From Diplonema papillatum (Eukaryota > Euglenozoa > Diplonemea > Diplonemida > Diplonemidae), in NCBI GenBank assembly GCA_030068145.1, contig JAPJBO010000425.1:1-64000 (forward strand): 64,000 nt of DNA, given 5' to 3'. The notes under the pieces are model-generated. The model searched no databases. It was not told where the DNA came from and saw only the letters and a list, made by a program, of their open reading frames with translations. A program made the translations under genes and the position numbers. Shown here piece by piece: positions 42,081 to 56,712 of the stretch; positions within the stretch are counted from its first letter, which is position 1; each line of letters starts with the position of its first letter.

Positions 42081-44755
42081 ATGTACCAAGGTGCCCCGAA
42101 GAAGCTGTTTGTGTACACCGGCGACGGCCGCGTCAAAACCGAGGGTGTGTACGTGCTGACGGGGTCCGTGAACGGCTGCCCGTACTGGAAGAAGGGCGAC
42201 GACCGGTGGCTGTACAGCAGCCCGAAGGGTTTGTGGACGATCACCGACGACGAGATGCACTTCAGCACGGGGTGGGGGTACGTGGCGAGCGGGAGGCACA
42301 ACGGGGCTATGCCGCAGTATATCCAGAAGTGGAGAGGCACGCAGGATGACCAGTGGGTCGCCCTGCCGAACATGGTCGTGTCGGACAGCCCGAGCGTGAC
42401 GAACCTCGAAGCCTCCGCGCACGAGACGCTGCTGCGGAACCTCAACGTGCCGCTGCAGGACCACGCGTTCCCCTCCCACGCGCAGAACTCGCTCGCGACC
42501 TTCGCCAGTGGCAGCTCGCACCACCAACACCACCACAACCACCCCGGACCCACCTACTTCGAAGGCGCCCCGCAGCAGTACCCTGTCCGCCTGCACACCC
42601 CGCCTCCCGAGCTCGAAGCCATCTTCGGCGGCGAGGCGCCAGCAGCGACGGCTGCGGCGAACATGCAAGACGTTTTCCGGACCAGTATGTCCCATCGGCT
42701 TCTCTTTTTTTTGTACACGCACCTGGACAATAGTGTGGTACTCATCGGCATGCCGGAGACACTCCACTATCGCAACAATATCCCCATCTCAAAGTAGTCG
42801 TAGTTGTATTGTTTTCTCCCCCTCTAGCCTCCGTCGAAATGAGCACAAGGCAGTCCCAGTATTTTAGTACTAACAATCTTGCGGGTTGCCCTTCAATGTA
42901 GTGTGCAGGCTAAAAAGACGTAGGTAGCGAGTTTTGGTGGTTGTTCAGAGTCCCTTTACTGAAAATAACGCCTGAAAAATGACACAGGGTAAATACGTAA
43001 GTGGGAAAACGATCAACCGGCACAAACAAAACAAAGAGCCTGTCTTTTTCTTGCTCTCTCTCTCTCTCTCGCGCTCTCACTTACCCACTATCCCCCTCCT
43101 CTTGCACTCCTAATGCGCCACCATGGAAATGTGGTTAACCACGATCATTGTCAGCTGGGTCGCTTGTACTTAAACTTTTCCGCGGCAGTACTGCGACCGG
43201 AGCCAATCGCAGCACATGTTGGGGTTGAGTGTATATTAGTTGGTTTGGATTTTGCATTAGTTAGCAAGCGTTCATAGAAGTGCTTAGACCAACGAAACAC
43301 TCTAAAACGCACAGATGACAGCGTGGACTCATCGACTGCGGCGATGCTCCAACTTGCGATTGCGGAAGAGGAAGCGAAGGCAATGCGGGCGGAGCGCCCA
43401 GCAACTGACAACGTGCAGAGGTGCGCGGCCGTCGACTCGACCCTGTTCGACCGCCCGAGCTTCCGTCACCAGTGCTCTACGGTGGCTAGGCGCACGTCTC
43501 AGGAACACGCAGACGACCTGCCGCTAATTCAGCAGGTGCACCATTGGAAAAAGACGGCCGAAGAGCTCATGCAGGCCAAGGTATGCACACTGCCGCTGGG
43601 AGTATGGGGTGTGACCCCTCCGAACAGCCTCCCTGGCCCTGGTTTACGCCGGATGCCGCAACTCCTTAACCCGGGCGGCGCTTTGGCATGAGCGAGGAAC
43701 CTCAAGGGGAGCAGCGCGAGAGCATCATCCACGCTTAAAAGGCCCACACGCTGCCACTGGGAGCAAACTACACCGCGAACACAAGCTAGCAAAGATGGTG
43801 TTGGCGTGTCGGCATCTCAGTGTGGGGTACAGCGGGTTACGAGCCGTCAGCGGAAAATGACAATTGACGCAGTGTTCTGCCTAAACATCAAAACCAAGAT
43901 TCTCTTTCGGACAACCTTCTATTCTCTTTTCCACTTTACTTTGGTCATAGGTATCACGGGCAGCCGCTGCTTATCAAAAACTTGACGTGGGCGGCTTTAG
44001 ATTTACATCTGAATGACACCTCAACACAAAAACAAGTTGTCGACAGCTAACAAGTGAGGGGGGGGGGTCGAATATTAACAACAGTTATTTGACACACGTC
44101 TGGTTGTCTAAAAACACTATGATCCTGCTACTGTTCGGCTGCCCGGAACTTTTATTATTATTCGACAAATCGAATATTAACACAGGTGTTATTATTCGAC
44201 CCCCCCTTGAAAAGAATAAAACAAAACTACGCAATTCTTTTCCCCACCCACGGAAACGCCCAATTGTCTCAGGAAGAAGTCGAAGGCGAGTTGTTCGAAG
44301 TGCGGGAGCTGGCCTCGCACCGCATCCGCGAAAAGGACCGCCTCATCGCGCTCCTTGAGCAGGACACGGGCATGGTGAAGACAAGCATGGAAGAGCTCAC
44401 CCGGAAGCTTGCGATGGCGAAGGAAGCCATCCTCGAAGGCAAGCAGTCCGAAGAAGTCCACAGACTGCAGCTGTCCCAGCGCGTCAGCACCACGGGGGCG
44501 CCGGGCGTTCCATCTCCACCGCCGCAGCAGACGCTGCCCAAAAGCTGCCTTTCGGGCCGCGGGCAGCCGCCGCCGGAGCAATACACGTACGAGCTCGACG
44601 ACATGATGCCCTCCATCGAAGAAGGAGCGACCAGAGGCCTCAGCCCGGATCTTGCGGCCTTCATGTCCACCGGCGCGGACTCTAACAGAGGGTTCCAGCA
44701 CAACAGCGTCGTGGAGCCTCTTGCCGAACTTATCCGTCGGCAACGCCTGTGTTAG
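42081..44755 (+). CDS. Three-exon protein: beta-rich N-terminus plus coiled coil
   Basis: Exons 42081-42684, 43315-43580 and 44273-44755 join in frame (phases 1 and 0; donors ACCA/GTATGT and AAG/GTATGC; acceptors ACGCACAG and TTGTCTCAG). The total is 1353 bases, 450 residues. Residues 1-105 are a Trp/Gly/Tyr-rich beta-type module (KLFVYTGDGRVKTEGVYVL, NGCPYWKKGDDRWLYSSPKG, LWTITDDEMHFSTGWGYVAS). Similar small modules occur in alveolate proteins, from memory. A His/Pro-rich linker follows (SSHHQHHHNHPGPTYFEG), then coiled coil in exons 2 and 3 (EEVEGELFEVRELASHRIRE, EDRLIALLEQ-like). The C-terminus is Pro-rich and ends LAELIRRQRLC. Function unknown. It lies 2.6 kb downstream of the other coiled-coil gene on the same strand. 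The start at 42081 was chosen because it opens the beta module directly; an upstream in-frame codon adds a Lys-rich run. Confidence 0.78.
42869..43045 (+). repeat. Dispersed repeat family D, intronic copy
   Basis: Matches 16391-16567 (GGGTTGCCCTTCAATGTA, GCAGGCTAAAAAGACGTA, GTGGGAAAACGATCAACC). It lies inside intron 1 of the three-exon gene, next to a block (42725-42865) that is also present, reversed, at 51790-52010. Confidence 0.9.
44056..44209. mobile_element. Poly-G/TCGAATATTAAC MITE, copy 2 (intronic)
   Basis: Ends GGGGGGTCGAATATTAAC and GTTATTATTCGACCCCCC. It is the compact version of the element at 17501-18124, inverted relative to it. It lies in intron 2 of the three-exon gene, about 60 bp from the exon 3 acceptor. 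Confidence 0.85.
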
Positions 44756-44984
44756 GTGTCCCGTACTACGTGTTCCTAACATGCCTCGGCTCGAGGAGCC
44801 GACCTTGTTCCGTGCTGCACAGTCCGGACTGCCGGTAGCAATTGCCAGGTTCGGGGGATCTCACAAGAACTCGCCGGGCGTGCGGTGTGGAAATGACCAC
44901 ACTCGATTCGACGTTGCAAGCTGAATAACACAATTGGCTTCGCAAGCCCCGAGCATGAAGAAGAAGAAGAAGAAGAAGAAGAAG

Positions 44985-45270
44985 AAGAAGAAAAAGGCCG
45001 CTCCTGGCCCAGGAACGTGACGGTCAACCACAGCTTGCAAAGCTTGAGTCGGAGGCAGTACAGTGCCACAACCCCGTCCGCGCTGCCCTGCGGCTGACCG
45101 TCTCGACGAGCTTGTGTTCAGCGCGAGCGCCAAGCCGCAAGGTGCGCCACGCCTTGATGCTTTAGTTTGGGAAATCGGTAGCCACTTGACCCGTAGGCCC
45201 ATGGCTCTGCAGTACCGCCGAACACGTGAAGCTTGGCTCCCGTGTAGCAGGCTTTCCTTGGTACCGAGCA
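44985..45270 (+). repeat. Dispersed repeat family R1, copy 1
   Basis: Starts AAAAAGGCCGCTCCTGGCCC and ends near GGCTTTCCTTGGTACC. A nearly complete second copy is 46334-46620, a partial copy 61217-61333, a reversed partial copy 16776-16930, and a head-only copy 27581-27620. Shared words include GACCGTCTCGACGAGCTTGT and ACCCGTAGGCC. Confidence 0.9.
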
Positions 45271-45745
45271 TGAAGAAAAAAACGAACGGGGACGAGAGAA
45301 CCCGTGTTTTGTGAGCTGCACACGGGAACCAGCACGGCTGCCACAAGAGAGCGAACAAGCGGGCCCTCCAGATCCGAGTTGTTTTCGCCAAACGCGGAAC
45401 CTCGCCCGTGAGCGGCGCCACACGACGAGTGTGATGAATCCGCAGGCCGAGGCTGCGATGGCGAGTACGCCGGACCTCATGAATTGCGGGTGGATTAAAA
45501 AACCGAAGGGCAACGCGCCATGCACCAGCGTTCTTCGCTAGGTATGCGCGGGGTGCTCTTGACCGACAGTTCTTTTGGAGAGGTTTGTCACTGCGCTCAA
45601 CAAGAAAACTGGCTTCCGGTCTGACGGAGTTCTGAACGTGGCGTTCATTACATTTCACCCAAGGGTGAAAGGGAACGGTCCGCGTAGATCACCGTCTCCT
45701 GTCGCCAGGATGCTCAAGTCGTCTTTTTTCCTCAATATTACAGAC

Positions 45746-45876
45746 GGGAACATTTCCGAAACAACGGTTGCACATGAAAGAGAAAACGAAGCCACATTTT
45801 CATCGCCGTTGGTCAGTTGATGCCGATCGTCCGTTGCTTCGTTTATCAGTGCAAGCCCCAACTCCGGAAACGTTCC
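45746..45876. mobile_element. MITE with GGAACATTTCCG ends, copy 2
   Basis: Same ends and inner words as 41192-41405, about 80 bp shorter. Confidence 0.75.
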
Positions 45877-46185
45877 TTTCTTCTTTTCTCGTCTCTCTCT
45901 TCTTTGTTGTCTGTGCGTGCTTCTGTCGTGTAGATCAACCATGCACAACCACAACAACCAGTCGGTTGAATCTCGGGGATTGTTGCTTGCCTCATACCTA
46001 TGGGGTTGTTTTGTACGTGTTGTACCATGTCTTTTCTTTTTCCTTTCTTTTCTCCGACTCTTCTTATGTGGATGAACACCTGCTCCGTAAATTACTCGAA
46101 GAAACCGCCTTTCGCGAAGAAGGTACGCCGAAGGATGTGCGGGTGGGGGCACCAAAAAGTTCCAGAATGAAGAAAACGACAGGCG

Positions 46186-46342
46186 CTTCGTTTTGTTTGT
46201 GTGTGCCGGGTGATCGTTTTCCGTCTTGTGTTTACCCTGTGTAAGGAATTCTGATCAACCACCAAAACACTCTGCCTACGTCTTTTTAGCCTGCACAATA
46301 CATTGAAGGCAACCCGCAAGATTGTTAGTACTAAAAAGGCCG
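46186..46342 (-). repeat. Dispersed repeat family D, reversed copy
   Basis: Reverse complement of 42869-43045 (TACGTCTTTTTAGCCTGCAC, ATTGAAGGCAACCCGCAAGA). It abuts the start of an R1 copy. Confidence 0.9.
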
Positions 46343-46620
46343 CTCCGGGTCCAGGAACGTGACGGTCGTCAACCACAGCTTGCAAAGCTTGAGTCGGAGG
46401 CAGCACAGTGCCACAACTCCGTCCGCTCTGCTGTGTGGCTGACCGTCTCGACGAGCTTGTGTTCAGCGCGAACGCCAAGCCCCAAGGTGCGCCACGCCTT
46501 GATGCTTTCGTTTACAAAATCGGTAGCCGCTTGACCCGTAGGCCCTGTGTGGCTCTGCAGTACCGCCGAACACGTGAAGCTTGGCTCCCGTGTAGCAGGC
46601 TTTCCCTGGTACCTGGTGCC
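46334..46620 (+). repeat. Dispersed repeat family R1, copy 2
   Basis: Near-identical to 44985-45270 across about 285 bp, with small indels (for example CCCTGTGTGGCTC against CCCATGGCTC). Confidence 0.9.
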
Positions 46621-48065
46621 TTCCAAAAAGTTCCAAAAATATGGAACGTCACGATTTGTGACGTATCTTCCCATTGCTGCTCTCGGATACCAAAGAATGG
46701 TCACCTGTGACGGTTACAAAATCGACCCAAGGTATATGTCCATCTCGACCCTGCCACAGAAAACCCAGAATTAATTTGTAGGAGCCCGCCCCATCGGAAT
46801 AGGGTTAATCTAAAACGTCCCTCCTTCAGCTTTCTTCCACAATAAGCACCGGTGCCTCCGAGTATCCTACGGTAAAGGCCGTTGTCGAGTACGACAGTTG
46901 TGTGCAAGTGCTTGCAGACGTGGAAAGCCTTGCGACCATCATTACGTGTTGCCCCCTCCCTCATTTTTTGATCCTGTGCTGTCACACTTGTGGCACCTGT
47001 ATTGTTGTCATTTGCTCTGTCTCCCTCTCCCCCTGTGCCTTTCGAACGAAGGTCCTGTAGAATGCTCCCTTCCCTCGTCATTCGAGACGGAAACTCCTTG
47101 ATTACTTTCCCTTCAAATGCGTTTCACTCGAATGAAACTCCCACCGACCGGCGGCCTCCCCTAGAGCTGACGTTAAGCATATCACCCAGCGCAGGAAAAG
47201 AAAGATGCTCCCAGTAACGACAAGTCAACAGAGCAGAACCGCAAGCCCGAACCGGTGTTCCGGATATGCGGAATGTGGCACAAGCTGCTTGGAGACACAC
47301 ACTCAGATGGTGCCGAGGGAAAGTCTGAGGGTGAAAAGACTTGCTTCCGGTGTACATGGCCGCATACGACTCCTACACGCGAAAGGTTCCCTGGTTTGGA
47401 CCGCCTTCGAGAGCCTCCTCAGGTAAACCGTCCTGAACTGCCCTTCCTCGACGGCTGCGCAAGAGAATAACAGCAGTCGGTTTTCGTTGACCGCACTACC
47501 CTGAGCTCAAATCCTGGACGTCGTTTCAGGTGGCGAATTGGCAAATGATCATGATCAGAAGGACCTACTTGCGGTTCAGTTTCCTCACACATTGCATGTG
47601 GCTAAAAAGAAAAAGCACCAGACCGCACATCAACCTCGGTTGATTATCGGCAACTCAAGTACCTTCGCCAGACATCAGAACACGACATAAATCGCCGACC
47701 ACGCACAAAAAACCGAGAAGACACCAATGAATAGTCGGAAACACAAAATGCTGCAGTCATGAAGTGTGTATGGTGTGTATGCGAACGGGCTAGCTATGAG
47801 GAGCCCAGCGGTAAGGCAGCAGAGTGGGCAACCTATGAGTTAAAGTACAGTAAAAGCCTCCAAATCCCCTCCCACTGTCGCACACTACTCACGAAGCTGA
47901 ACCACACAAGCTCAAAGGTCGAAACAGTACGCCCCACCCATACGGGATTGTCAGAAACACAAAAACACGATACTGGTCACCCGGAGACCATAACCCCCCG
48001 GATCTCGAAGTGAACTTGCACTCTAAAAGCACCACCCCAGAACCAGACCAGGGGATCAAAGAAAG

Positions 48066-51471
<3,406 letters not shown>

Positions 51472-51789
51472 AGCACGGTCCGCGCGTACGTCACATTTGA
51501 AGGAAAACGACCAACGACAACGAAAAGCCGGGGTTCCACAAGAAAAAGTCTTATTTCAAGAGAAATGGTAAAAGAAGACGAGCAGTTTTCCGACCTCCCA
51601 CCCAGCCACAAGAAGATGAAGGAAGGCGAGGAACGTAGAAGTACAAAGGTGCGAAGAAGACGTTAGCTCGTGGACGACAGCGTACAACGACCCGTTTCAG
51701 CTCTGTGGTTGACTTTCTTCTTGTCAACACAAGCGCCAAGTTCCAACGTGCGCCACGTTTGTCGACGAAAAAGGGCGTGGAAAGAAGAA

Positions 51790-52090
51790 AAATACTCGAG
51801 GAACTGCCTTGTGCTCATTTCGAAGGAGGCTAGAGGGGGGAGAAAACAATACAATTACAAAGTGGGCCTTTTTTGTTGAACGCTTACGCCCGCCACCAAA
51901 CCCAGATTTACCTGCGTTTCGTGCGGGCTACAGCACATTTACCTCCTTTGATCTTGGAATATTGTTGCGATAGTGGGGCGTCACCATGCCGATGAGCACC
52001 ACACTATGCCGTACACCTTTGATCTTTCGCAACTGGCAGTCTCCTCAAGCATTTCCTACAAAGCAGGTGGTGCTTATACAAAAAATTGTC
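51790..52090 (-). repeat. Inverted copy of coiled-coil exon 6 with intron sequence
   Basis: Read on the - strand, 52016-52085 matches 37155-37216: TTTTTTGTATA, GCACCTGCTTTGTAGGAAAT, then the exon bases ..CTTGAGGAG..CTGCCAG..GATCAAAG. Bases 51880-51960 match the intron after it (GGTAAATGTGCTGTAGCC, GTAAGCGTTCAAC). Between them is a ~60 bp segment also present at 42730-42785 (ATCGGCATG..CACTATCGCAACAATAT). Bases 51795-51850 match 38190-38240 and 42822-42860. It is a mosaic of intron-linked pieces and carries a 42 bp coding exon with it. Confidence 0.85.
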
Positions 52091-52255
52091 GCACCCGAAA
52101 AGAAAGTAGCGTGCCCTGTTTTTTTTTTATTGTTTGCAAATCCAAACCTGAAACGGTAACTACCCAGTTTCACTGGAGTGCCCGTTCCCGGCGAGCTACG
52201 AGGGAACGAACCTGTAAGACTGCCAACGCTACTCTTTCTATAACGTACATATAAA

Positions 52256-52384
52256 GGTGTCACGGGATAAGCCGGCAGCCGCTGCTTAACGGCTTATCAC
52301 CATGTGGTTCATGTACTTAAAAGAACTCAATGCTTAACGGATTATCACGTGGGCGGCCCTGAAATTACCCCCTCAGGTGACACC
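52256..52384. mobile_element. Small MITE, GGTGTCAC family, copy 2
   Basis: Over 90 percent similar by eye to 40069-40210 with a 13 bp deletion near 52303; the left flank 52139-52255 is shared as well. Confidence 0.75.
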
Positions 52385-53336
52385 ACCTTTATCTTTAGCC
52401 ATACTTCAACGCTCTTGAAAAGACGCCCTGCCTCGTGCTTGATTTCAATGGGGGGCTCGAGGGAGAGAACCAATATGGAACTAGTGGTTTATGCCGCCAC
52501 GAACCTTGATTCACCTGTGTTTCGGGCGGGCCACAGCACATTTTCTTCCTGGCAGAGTGTTTCCCGAAAAGCAGGTTGCTTACACACAAAAAGAATGCCA
52601 AAAAAACGTCCAACACGAGGCCAGAGCGATACTAACGACCCAGCCTGCATCCAAGATTCTTTCATGTTTTTTGCTCATCAGACGTTTGCGAACGCCCTGT
52701 TAAAAGGTGCCGAAGCGTCCGCAAGCAGGACCACAGCGACGCTCACGAATCCACCTCGATCCGCGAGATCCTTTGCTGTGTTTGTTTTGCTCATCAGATG
52801 TTACATTGCAGAAATCGATCCATTTCCTGCAGCCCCCCCTCGCTCAATACAGCCTCTCTTTCTTACAGCGACAGATCCCCTTCAATTCAGAAAGTGCTGC
52901 TCCTGCCGCTGGTCTTCCACTTTCGTTTGCCGCCCAGGCCTCGACGCCACTAAATGAGTGCGAATTGGTGATCGATGGTTCCTCATGTTTGTGTAATCCA
53001 GCATATAAGTGGGGGACGAGTAAAAATGACTAGTGCACTAGTCAAAATGACTAGTGTCCTAGTAGAAATCCACCTGTTCCGAACCGAAATCTGGGCTGGT
53101 TTGTAAATTTCAGAGGGTCCCACCGCAAAAGTGTACCCTACCGTTGCTCTTGCTACCGTGTTCGGAATAATGTTGGACCGGGAAAAGTCGAAATACTTTT
53201 CCAAACCCCAAAACTTGGGCCAAAAGTCCAAAAAGGTTCCGGTCCAAGTATGGACTTACGGAGCAAGCCGGCATGCCGCGGAAGGACTCGACCTCGGTGA
53301 GCTCGCAGTGAAGCGAGCGTCGCTGAGTGAAGGCGA

Positions 53337-53493
53337 CGTCCTGGCTGCCGAGTGGCGGACACGCGCGTTTTTGACGCGGTGGATGCCGACGACAGCGGGC
53401 TGCTGACGTTCAAGGAGTTGATCAAGTATAGCCGGTCCCGGACGTCGTGTTCCGGCACGTGGTCGGCGACGGGGGCAATCTCATGAGTCGCCC
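53337..53493 (+). pseudogene. EF-hand fragment carried in the foldback-like element
   Basis: The frame reads RVFDAVDADDSGLLTFKELI with a canonical 12-residue calcium loop, D-A-D-D-S-G-L-L-T-F-K-E, at 53382-53417. The preceding helix (LSEGDVLAAEWRTR) lies in a different frame, so a one- or two-base shift separates them. A stop follows at about 53493. It looks like a captured exon piece of a calcium-binding protein gene that has decayed. Confidence 0.55.
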
Positions 53494-54485
53494 CCGTCAT
53501 GTGCTTGTCTAAGCGACCCAGGCTATGCCCATAGTCATGATCGTGCACCACGGGTTTTAAGGACAAACAGAAACTAAAGGTAACCTGAACCAATTTGGAC
53601 GCGTTTCGGCCCGGAATTCGGGAAGCTTTGAAATGTTCGTACATTCTGCCGGTCCCATCATTTGTGTAACGGAAACACGAAACGAGTGCAAAAGCTGCTT
53701 GGGTCAGACTTCAAAATACCGCCAAAAAGTGAAAACCCCAGGGAAAAGTCCAAAACTTTCAGAACCTCCAAAAAGTCCAAAAAGAAATTCCGGTCCAATG
53801 ATTTTCCGAACGCAGTTCCCAACGCGAATCCTTACTGTGCGATAGACGAAAGCTTGGGGTCAGTTGTCTGCCACGAGCGTCATTCAACAAAGCCAGTTCT
53901 GCAGGAATAAGTCACGATTACTCGTCGGTTTGTGTTTTGCGGAGAACTGTGGTCGCTTTTTTGGTGGGCCACCCACCCCCACTCTTCCCCCACAGGAATC
54001 GGGCTGAGTATTGAGTTCTGTAAAGTGCAAGTGCCATGAAGGCAGGCGAGCACCACGGCTGAGTACGGGGAGTTTCTGGGAATTTGTTGCCTACTAGGAG
54101 TGTTATACAGCTTGCCTGCCTCATGCTCTTCCGCACTTGCTACTAGTAGCTCCCAATGCCCGATAGACAGTGCGTTGTGAGTTCAAGCTACTCCGAGGCG
54201 GTGATTTCTATCGTCGTATGTGAACAACCGAAGATGCGAAAGAAGCTGTTTCCACAAAAAGTACACCGGCTACGCGATTCACCGTGCCGTAAACCCGACG
54301 AGTAGAAACCAGAACCTGCTGGTGTCCCACCCGACGAAAGCTTTGAGCAATTGATCGGTGGGCTCAATGGTCGTCTTCACGTCCCGAAAAGACAAAGAAA
54401 CGTGACTTCCAGGCATTCGAAATGACCGGACAAAGCACCACGACGTGTTGACTGGCACACAACGCGCGCGCCACAGGCTACAAGA

Positions 54486-54815
54486 ATGGTTTTCCGCGGC
54501 GGCGTGAAAGAGGAAGTCTCCAAGCACTCCATGAGAGAGTGCCTCCAACACTTGAAAGCGGAGCACATAGCGGTGAGCAACTATTTGTGGAATGTGCACA
54601 ACACAAAGCCTTGCCTGCAAACAGTTCGCAGGCGGACAAAATCAGCACCTGTTGCACATTCATGTTGGGAAGCTCGGCAAGAAGACCTGCCGACCATCTC
54701 TCATTTCTTCGTGGGTTTTAGGGAACCCACTACTGTAAATGCACTGTGTCGGGTGCGATGCCAAGGCGATAGGAGCGCCATGAGCGACAAGCCGAATCTA
54801 CGGACCAGAGTTTGA
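54486..54815 (+). CDS. Unrecognised ORF in the foldback-like element
   Basis: A 109-codon frame (MVFRGGVKEEVSKHSMRECL, then QHLKAEHIAVSNYLWNVHN, ending PNLRTRV). It has no recognised domain and is the best open frame of the right half of the element. It could be an element-encoded protein or chance. Confidence 0.3.
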   Translation: MVFRGGVKEEVSKHSMRECLQHLKAEHIAVSNYLWNVHNTKPCLQTVRRRTKSAPVAHSCWEARQEDLPTISHFFVGFREPTTVNALCRVRCQGDRSAMSDKPNLRTRV

Positions 54816-55228
54816 ATGTGGTCGGAAGCCCGCATTATGTCCAGTGTCTGAGACCTGTCACGACATGTCTCTGACCTCACCGTAGGGATAGCACTGTCGT
54901 TTGCACTATGTTTGCTAAGCCATACAAGCTCAGGAACTTTCCAACCAAAAACCTCGCAACTCGGCCTGTCGCTCGCGAAAACTGGGGTTGCCCAGGTGGT
55001 TTGTGGTGTCTGGGCACCGGTGGTCACGGTAGTGCCGTGAAACCCCTCGAAAACTCTCGAAACACCCAGGATTTGGGTCCAGGTTAGGTGGATTTTGTCT
55101 AAATCACTAGTCATTTTTACTAGTGCACTAGTCATTTTTACTAGTGGCACTAGTCATTTTACTAGTCAAAATTTTGACTAGTAAAACCACTAGTCAAAGT
55201 CAAAAAAGTCCTTGACTAGTGCACCGTG

Positions 55229-56311
55229 CAGCCCCCCCCCCCCCCCCCCCCGTAAAAAGAAGACAAGTCAGTGCTGCCTAGCGAGTCGCAGTCACAATCA
55301 GGGCGAGTGCCCTGAGTTTTTTAACTGATTGCTCAGACACGGTTGTAGGGGCCTTCTCCCCGTGATGGATTCGCCTGTGCTCTAGTAGCACGGGTGGTCC
55401 TGGCTGTGACGAGCTACGAACAGCCGCCTGACAAACCAGACTCACACCGCAGTCCTGTCTGCAGACACTCAGGTTCCACGCTGATGATGGTCCGCCTTAT
55501 GTGTCCGTGGCTTAAAGGACCGAAACACGGCGCAGTCGGGACCAGTGCGGTGTTGAGCACATACCCATTCCAAGCACGTTCTTGCAAACCCCCCGACGAC
55601 AGTCATTGCAGACACATGCTGCCCACCCAGAGGTGGCTATTGATTGCTTGGTAGTACCTTTTTTTTCACCGGCGGAAGTTGCTTGGATTCGTTCTTCCTT
55701 TGGCCACGCAAAGTGTGAAGACCGCTTCCATGGCCGCCGTCCTGCTGTCAAGATGAACCGACACCCTTTGTGGGATCTGATGAGCGTTCACTCGGACACT
55801 TTAAGTCAGTCTCGGTTCATCCCGCGTCGCCAGTCCTGCTTACCAGAAGTGGTCCACAAGTTTGAGAATAGGTCGAAGAAGCGATTTCCCCAATGCCGCC
55901 TCCAATCATGCCGGCTTAATCATACAGTTTGCGTGATCGAGCAACTCTTTCCGGTTTACTACTCTTTACTTTACAGGTATGCTGCCGGATGATGACCTGT
56001 ACATGACGCAAGCTTCCACCCCCACCCACGAGTGCTACTGCTACGTGCTGCTACTACTGCGTGTGCTGCTACACACTGCTACTGCTAGTGCGTGCTGCTG
56101 CTACGTGCACCTACTACGTGTAGAGGATGGTAGCATGCGTTGGCAATTGAACCCCTAGGATGTATCAGGAAATAGGTAGAGCAAATGTTGGTTCTGCGAA
56201 CTGTTTTCGCCGCATACTGAGTGCAACTGGGGGCAAGTACAGCAGCCAGCAAAGCCGAAATGACATGTCGCGGCAGTGTGCCTTTTTAGTGTCTTCAACC
56301 AACAATCGTAG
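55229..56311. other. Spacer before the ATP synthase subunit c array
   Basis: Begins with a C run (55233-55251). Bases 55432-55568 are repeated at 60967-61103 (GGTTCCACGCTGATGATGGT, GGCTTAAAGGACCGAAACAC). An open frame at 55582-55992 is unrecognised. A CTG/CTA-rich tract (56023-56105) precedes the first gene. Confidence 0.55.
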
Positions 56312-56351
56312 GATACCCGCCCAGCCCTCCTCAAAAAAACCCATCTTCAAA
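56312..56351 (+). promoter_or_regulatory. Conserved 40-base leader after an AG acceptor, gene 1
   Basis: All four subunit c genes have GTAG/GATAC exactly 40 bases before the ATG, then CCGCCCAGCCC, an A run and CATCTTCAA. Sequence upstream of the AG is much less conserved. A fixed AG-to-ATG distance suggests a splice acceptor, trans (spliced leader) or cis. Matching leaders are 59122-59161, 61500-61539 and 63276-63315. Confidence 0.65.
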
Positions 56352-56651
56352 ATGATGAGAGTGTCCCGATCGGCGGTTGTTGCGAGGCGCGCGGCGCTTC
56401 AGACGAGGAACAGCAGCTCGCTGCAGGTGACGATCTCCGGGTTGAACTACGTGGGCACGGGTCTGTCGGCGATCGCCCTCGCAGGCGTCGGCGTCGGCAT
56501 CGGAAACGTCTTCGGCAGCTTCTTGCTGGCGGCTGCGCGCCAGCCGAACATGGTCCGGGCCCTCTTCAACTACGCCATCCTCGGCTTCGCCTTGACCGAG
56601 GCCATCGGCCTCTTCGCCCTCATGATCGCCTTCCTCATGCTCTTCGCATAG
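56352..56651 (+). CDS. ATP9: ATP synthase F0 subunit c, mitochondrial, copy 1
   Basis: The 99-residue product forms the proton-driven c-ring of the mitochondrial ATP synthase. Residues 1-23 ([20 protein letters not shown]) are a basic, Ser/Ala-rich mitochondrial presequence. The mature part has two membrane helices: [20 protein letters not shown] with the Gly-rich packing motif, the polar loop ARQP (62-65), and [16 protein letters not shown] with the proton-carrying Glu83. TAG is at 56649-56651. No intron lies in the coding part. The start is fixed by the presequence and the fixed leader. An upstream in-frame extension to 56160 is not conserved among copies. Similarity between copies continues about 45 bp past the stop. 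Confidence 0.97.
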   Translation: MMRVSRSAVVARRAALQTRNSSSLQVTISGLNYVGTGLSAIALAGVGVGIGNVFGSFLLAAARQPNMVRALFNYAILGFALTEAIGLFALMIAFLMLFA

Positions 56652-56712
56652 ACGGGCGCCCTTTTTCGATTCTACGCTTTCATCAACACACAGCCGACCG
56701 GTGTGCGGCGGA

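Larger units (their letters stand above)
44756..48065. other. Repeat-rich spacer before the carboxypeptidase gene
   Basis: No gene is supported. It holds two copies of repeat R1, one copy of family D, one MITE, and a GAA microsatellite (44957-44994). The stretch 46640-48065 has no recognisable element apart from a ~60 bp block at 47580-47600 (TTGCATGTGGC) also seen near 33961. The promoter and 5' UTR of the carboxypeptidase gene are expected just before 48066. Confidence 0.55.
51472..53018. other. Repeat-rich spacer after the carboxypeptidase gene
   Basis: No gene is supported. The main contents are an inverted composite copy of intron/exon sequence (51790-52090) and a copy of the block shared with 39929-40212. 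The segment 52490-52560 repeats part of 51895-51955 (GCCACGAACCTTGATTCACCTG). Confidence 0.6.
53019..55228. mobile_element. Foldback-like element with CACTAGTG arrays
   Basis: The left end has AATGACTAGTGCACTAGTCA words (53022-53070), then TAGAAATCCACCTG..CGAACCGAAATCTGGG. The right end has the reversed arrangement: CCCAGGATTTGGGTCC..AGGTGGATTTTGTC then a longer array of CACTAGTCATTTTTACTAGTG words (55105-55228), followed outside by a C run (55233-55251). Length is about 2.2 kb. Inside is a direct repeat of a ~70 bp Lys/Pro-codon-rich segment (GGGAAAAGTC..CCAAAA..GTCCAAAAAGG; 53175-53245 and 53735-53800) and a broken EF-hand fragment. No transposase is recognised. Confidence 0.75.
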
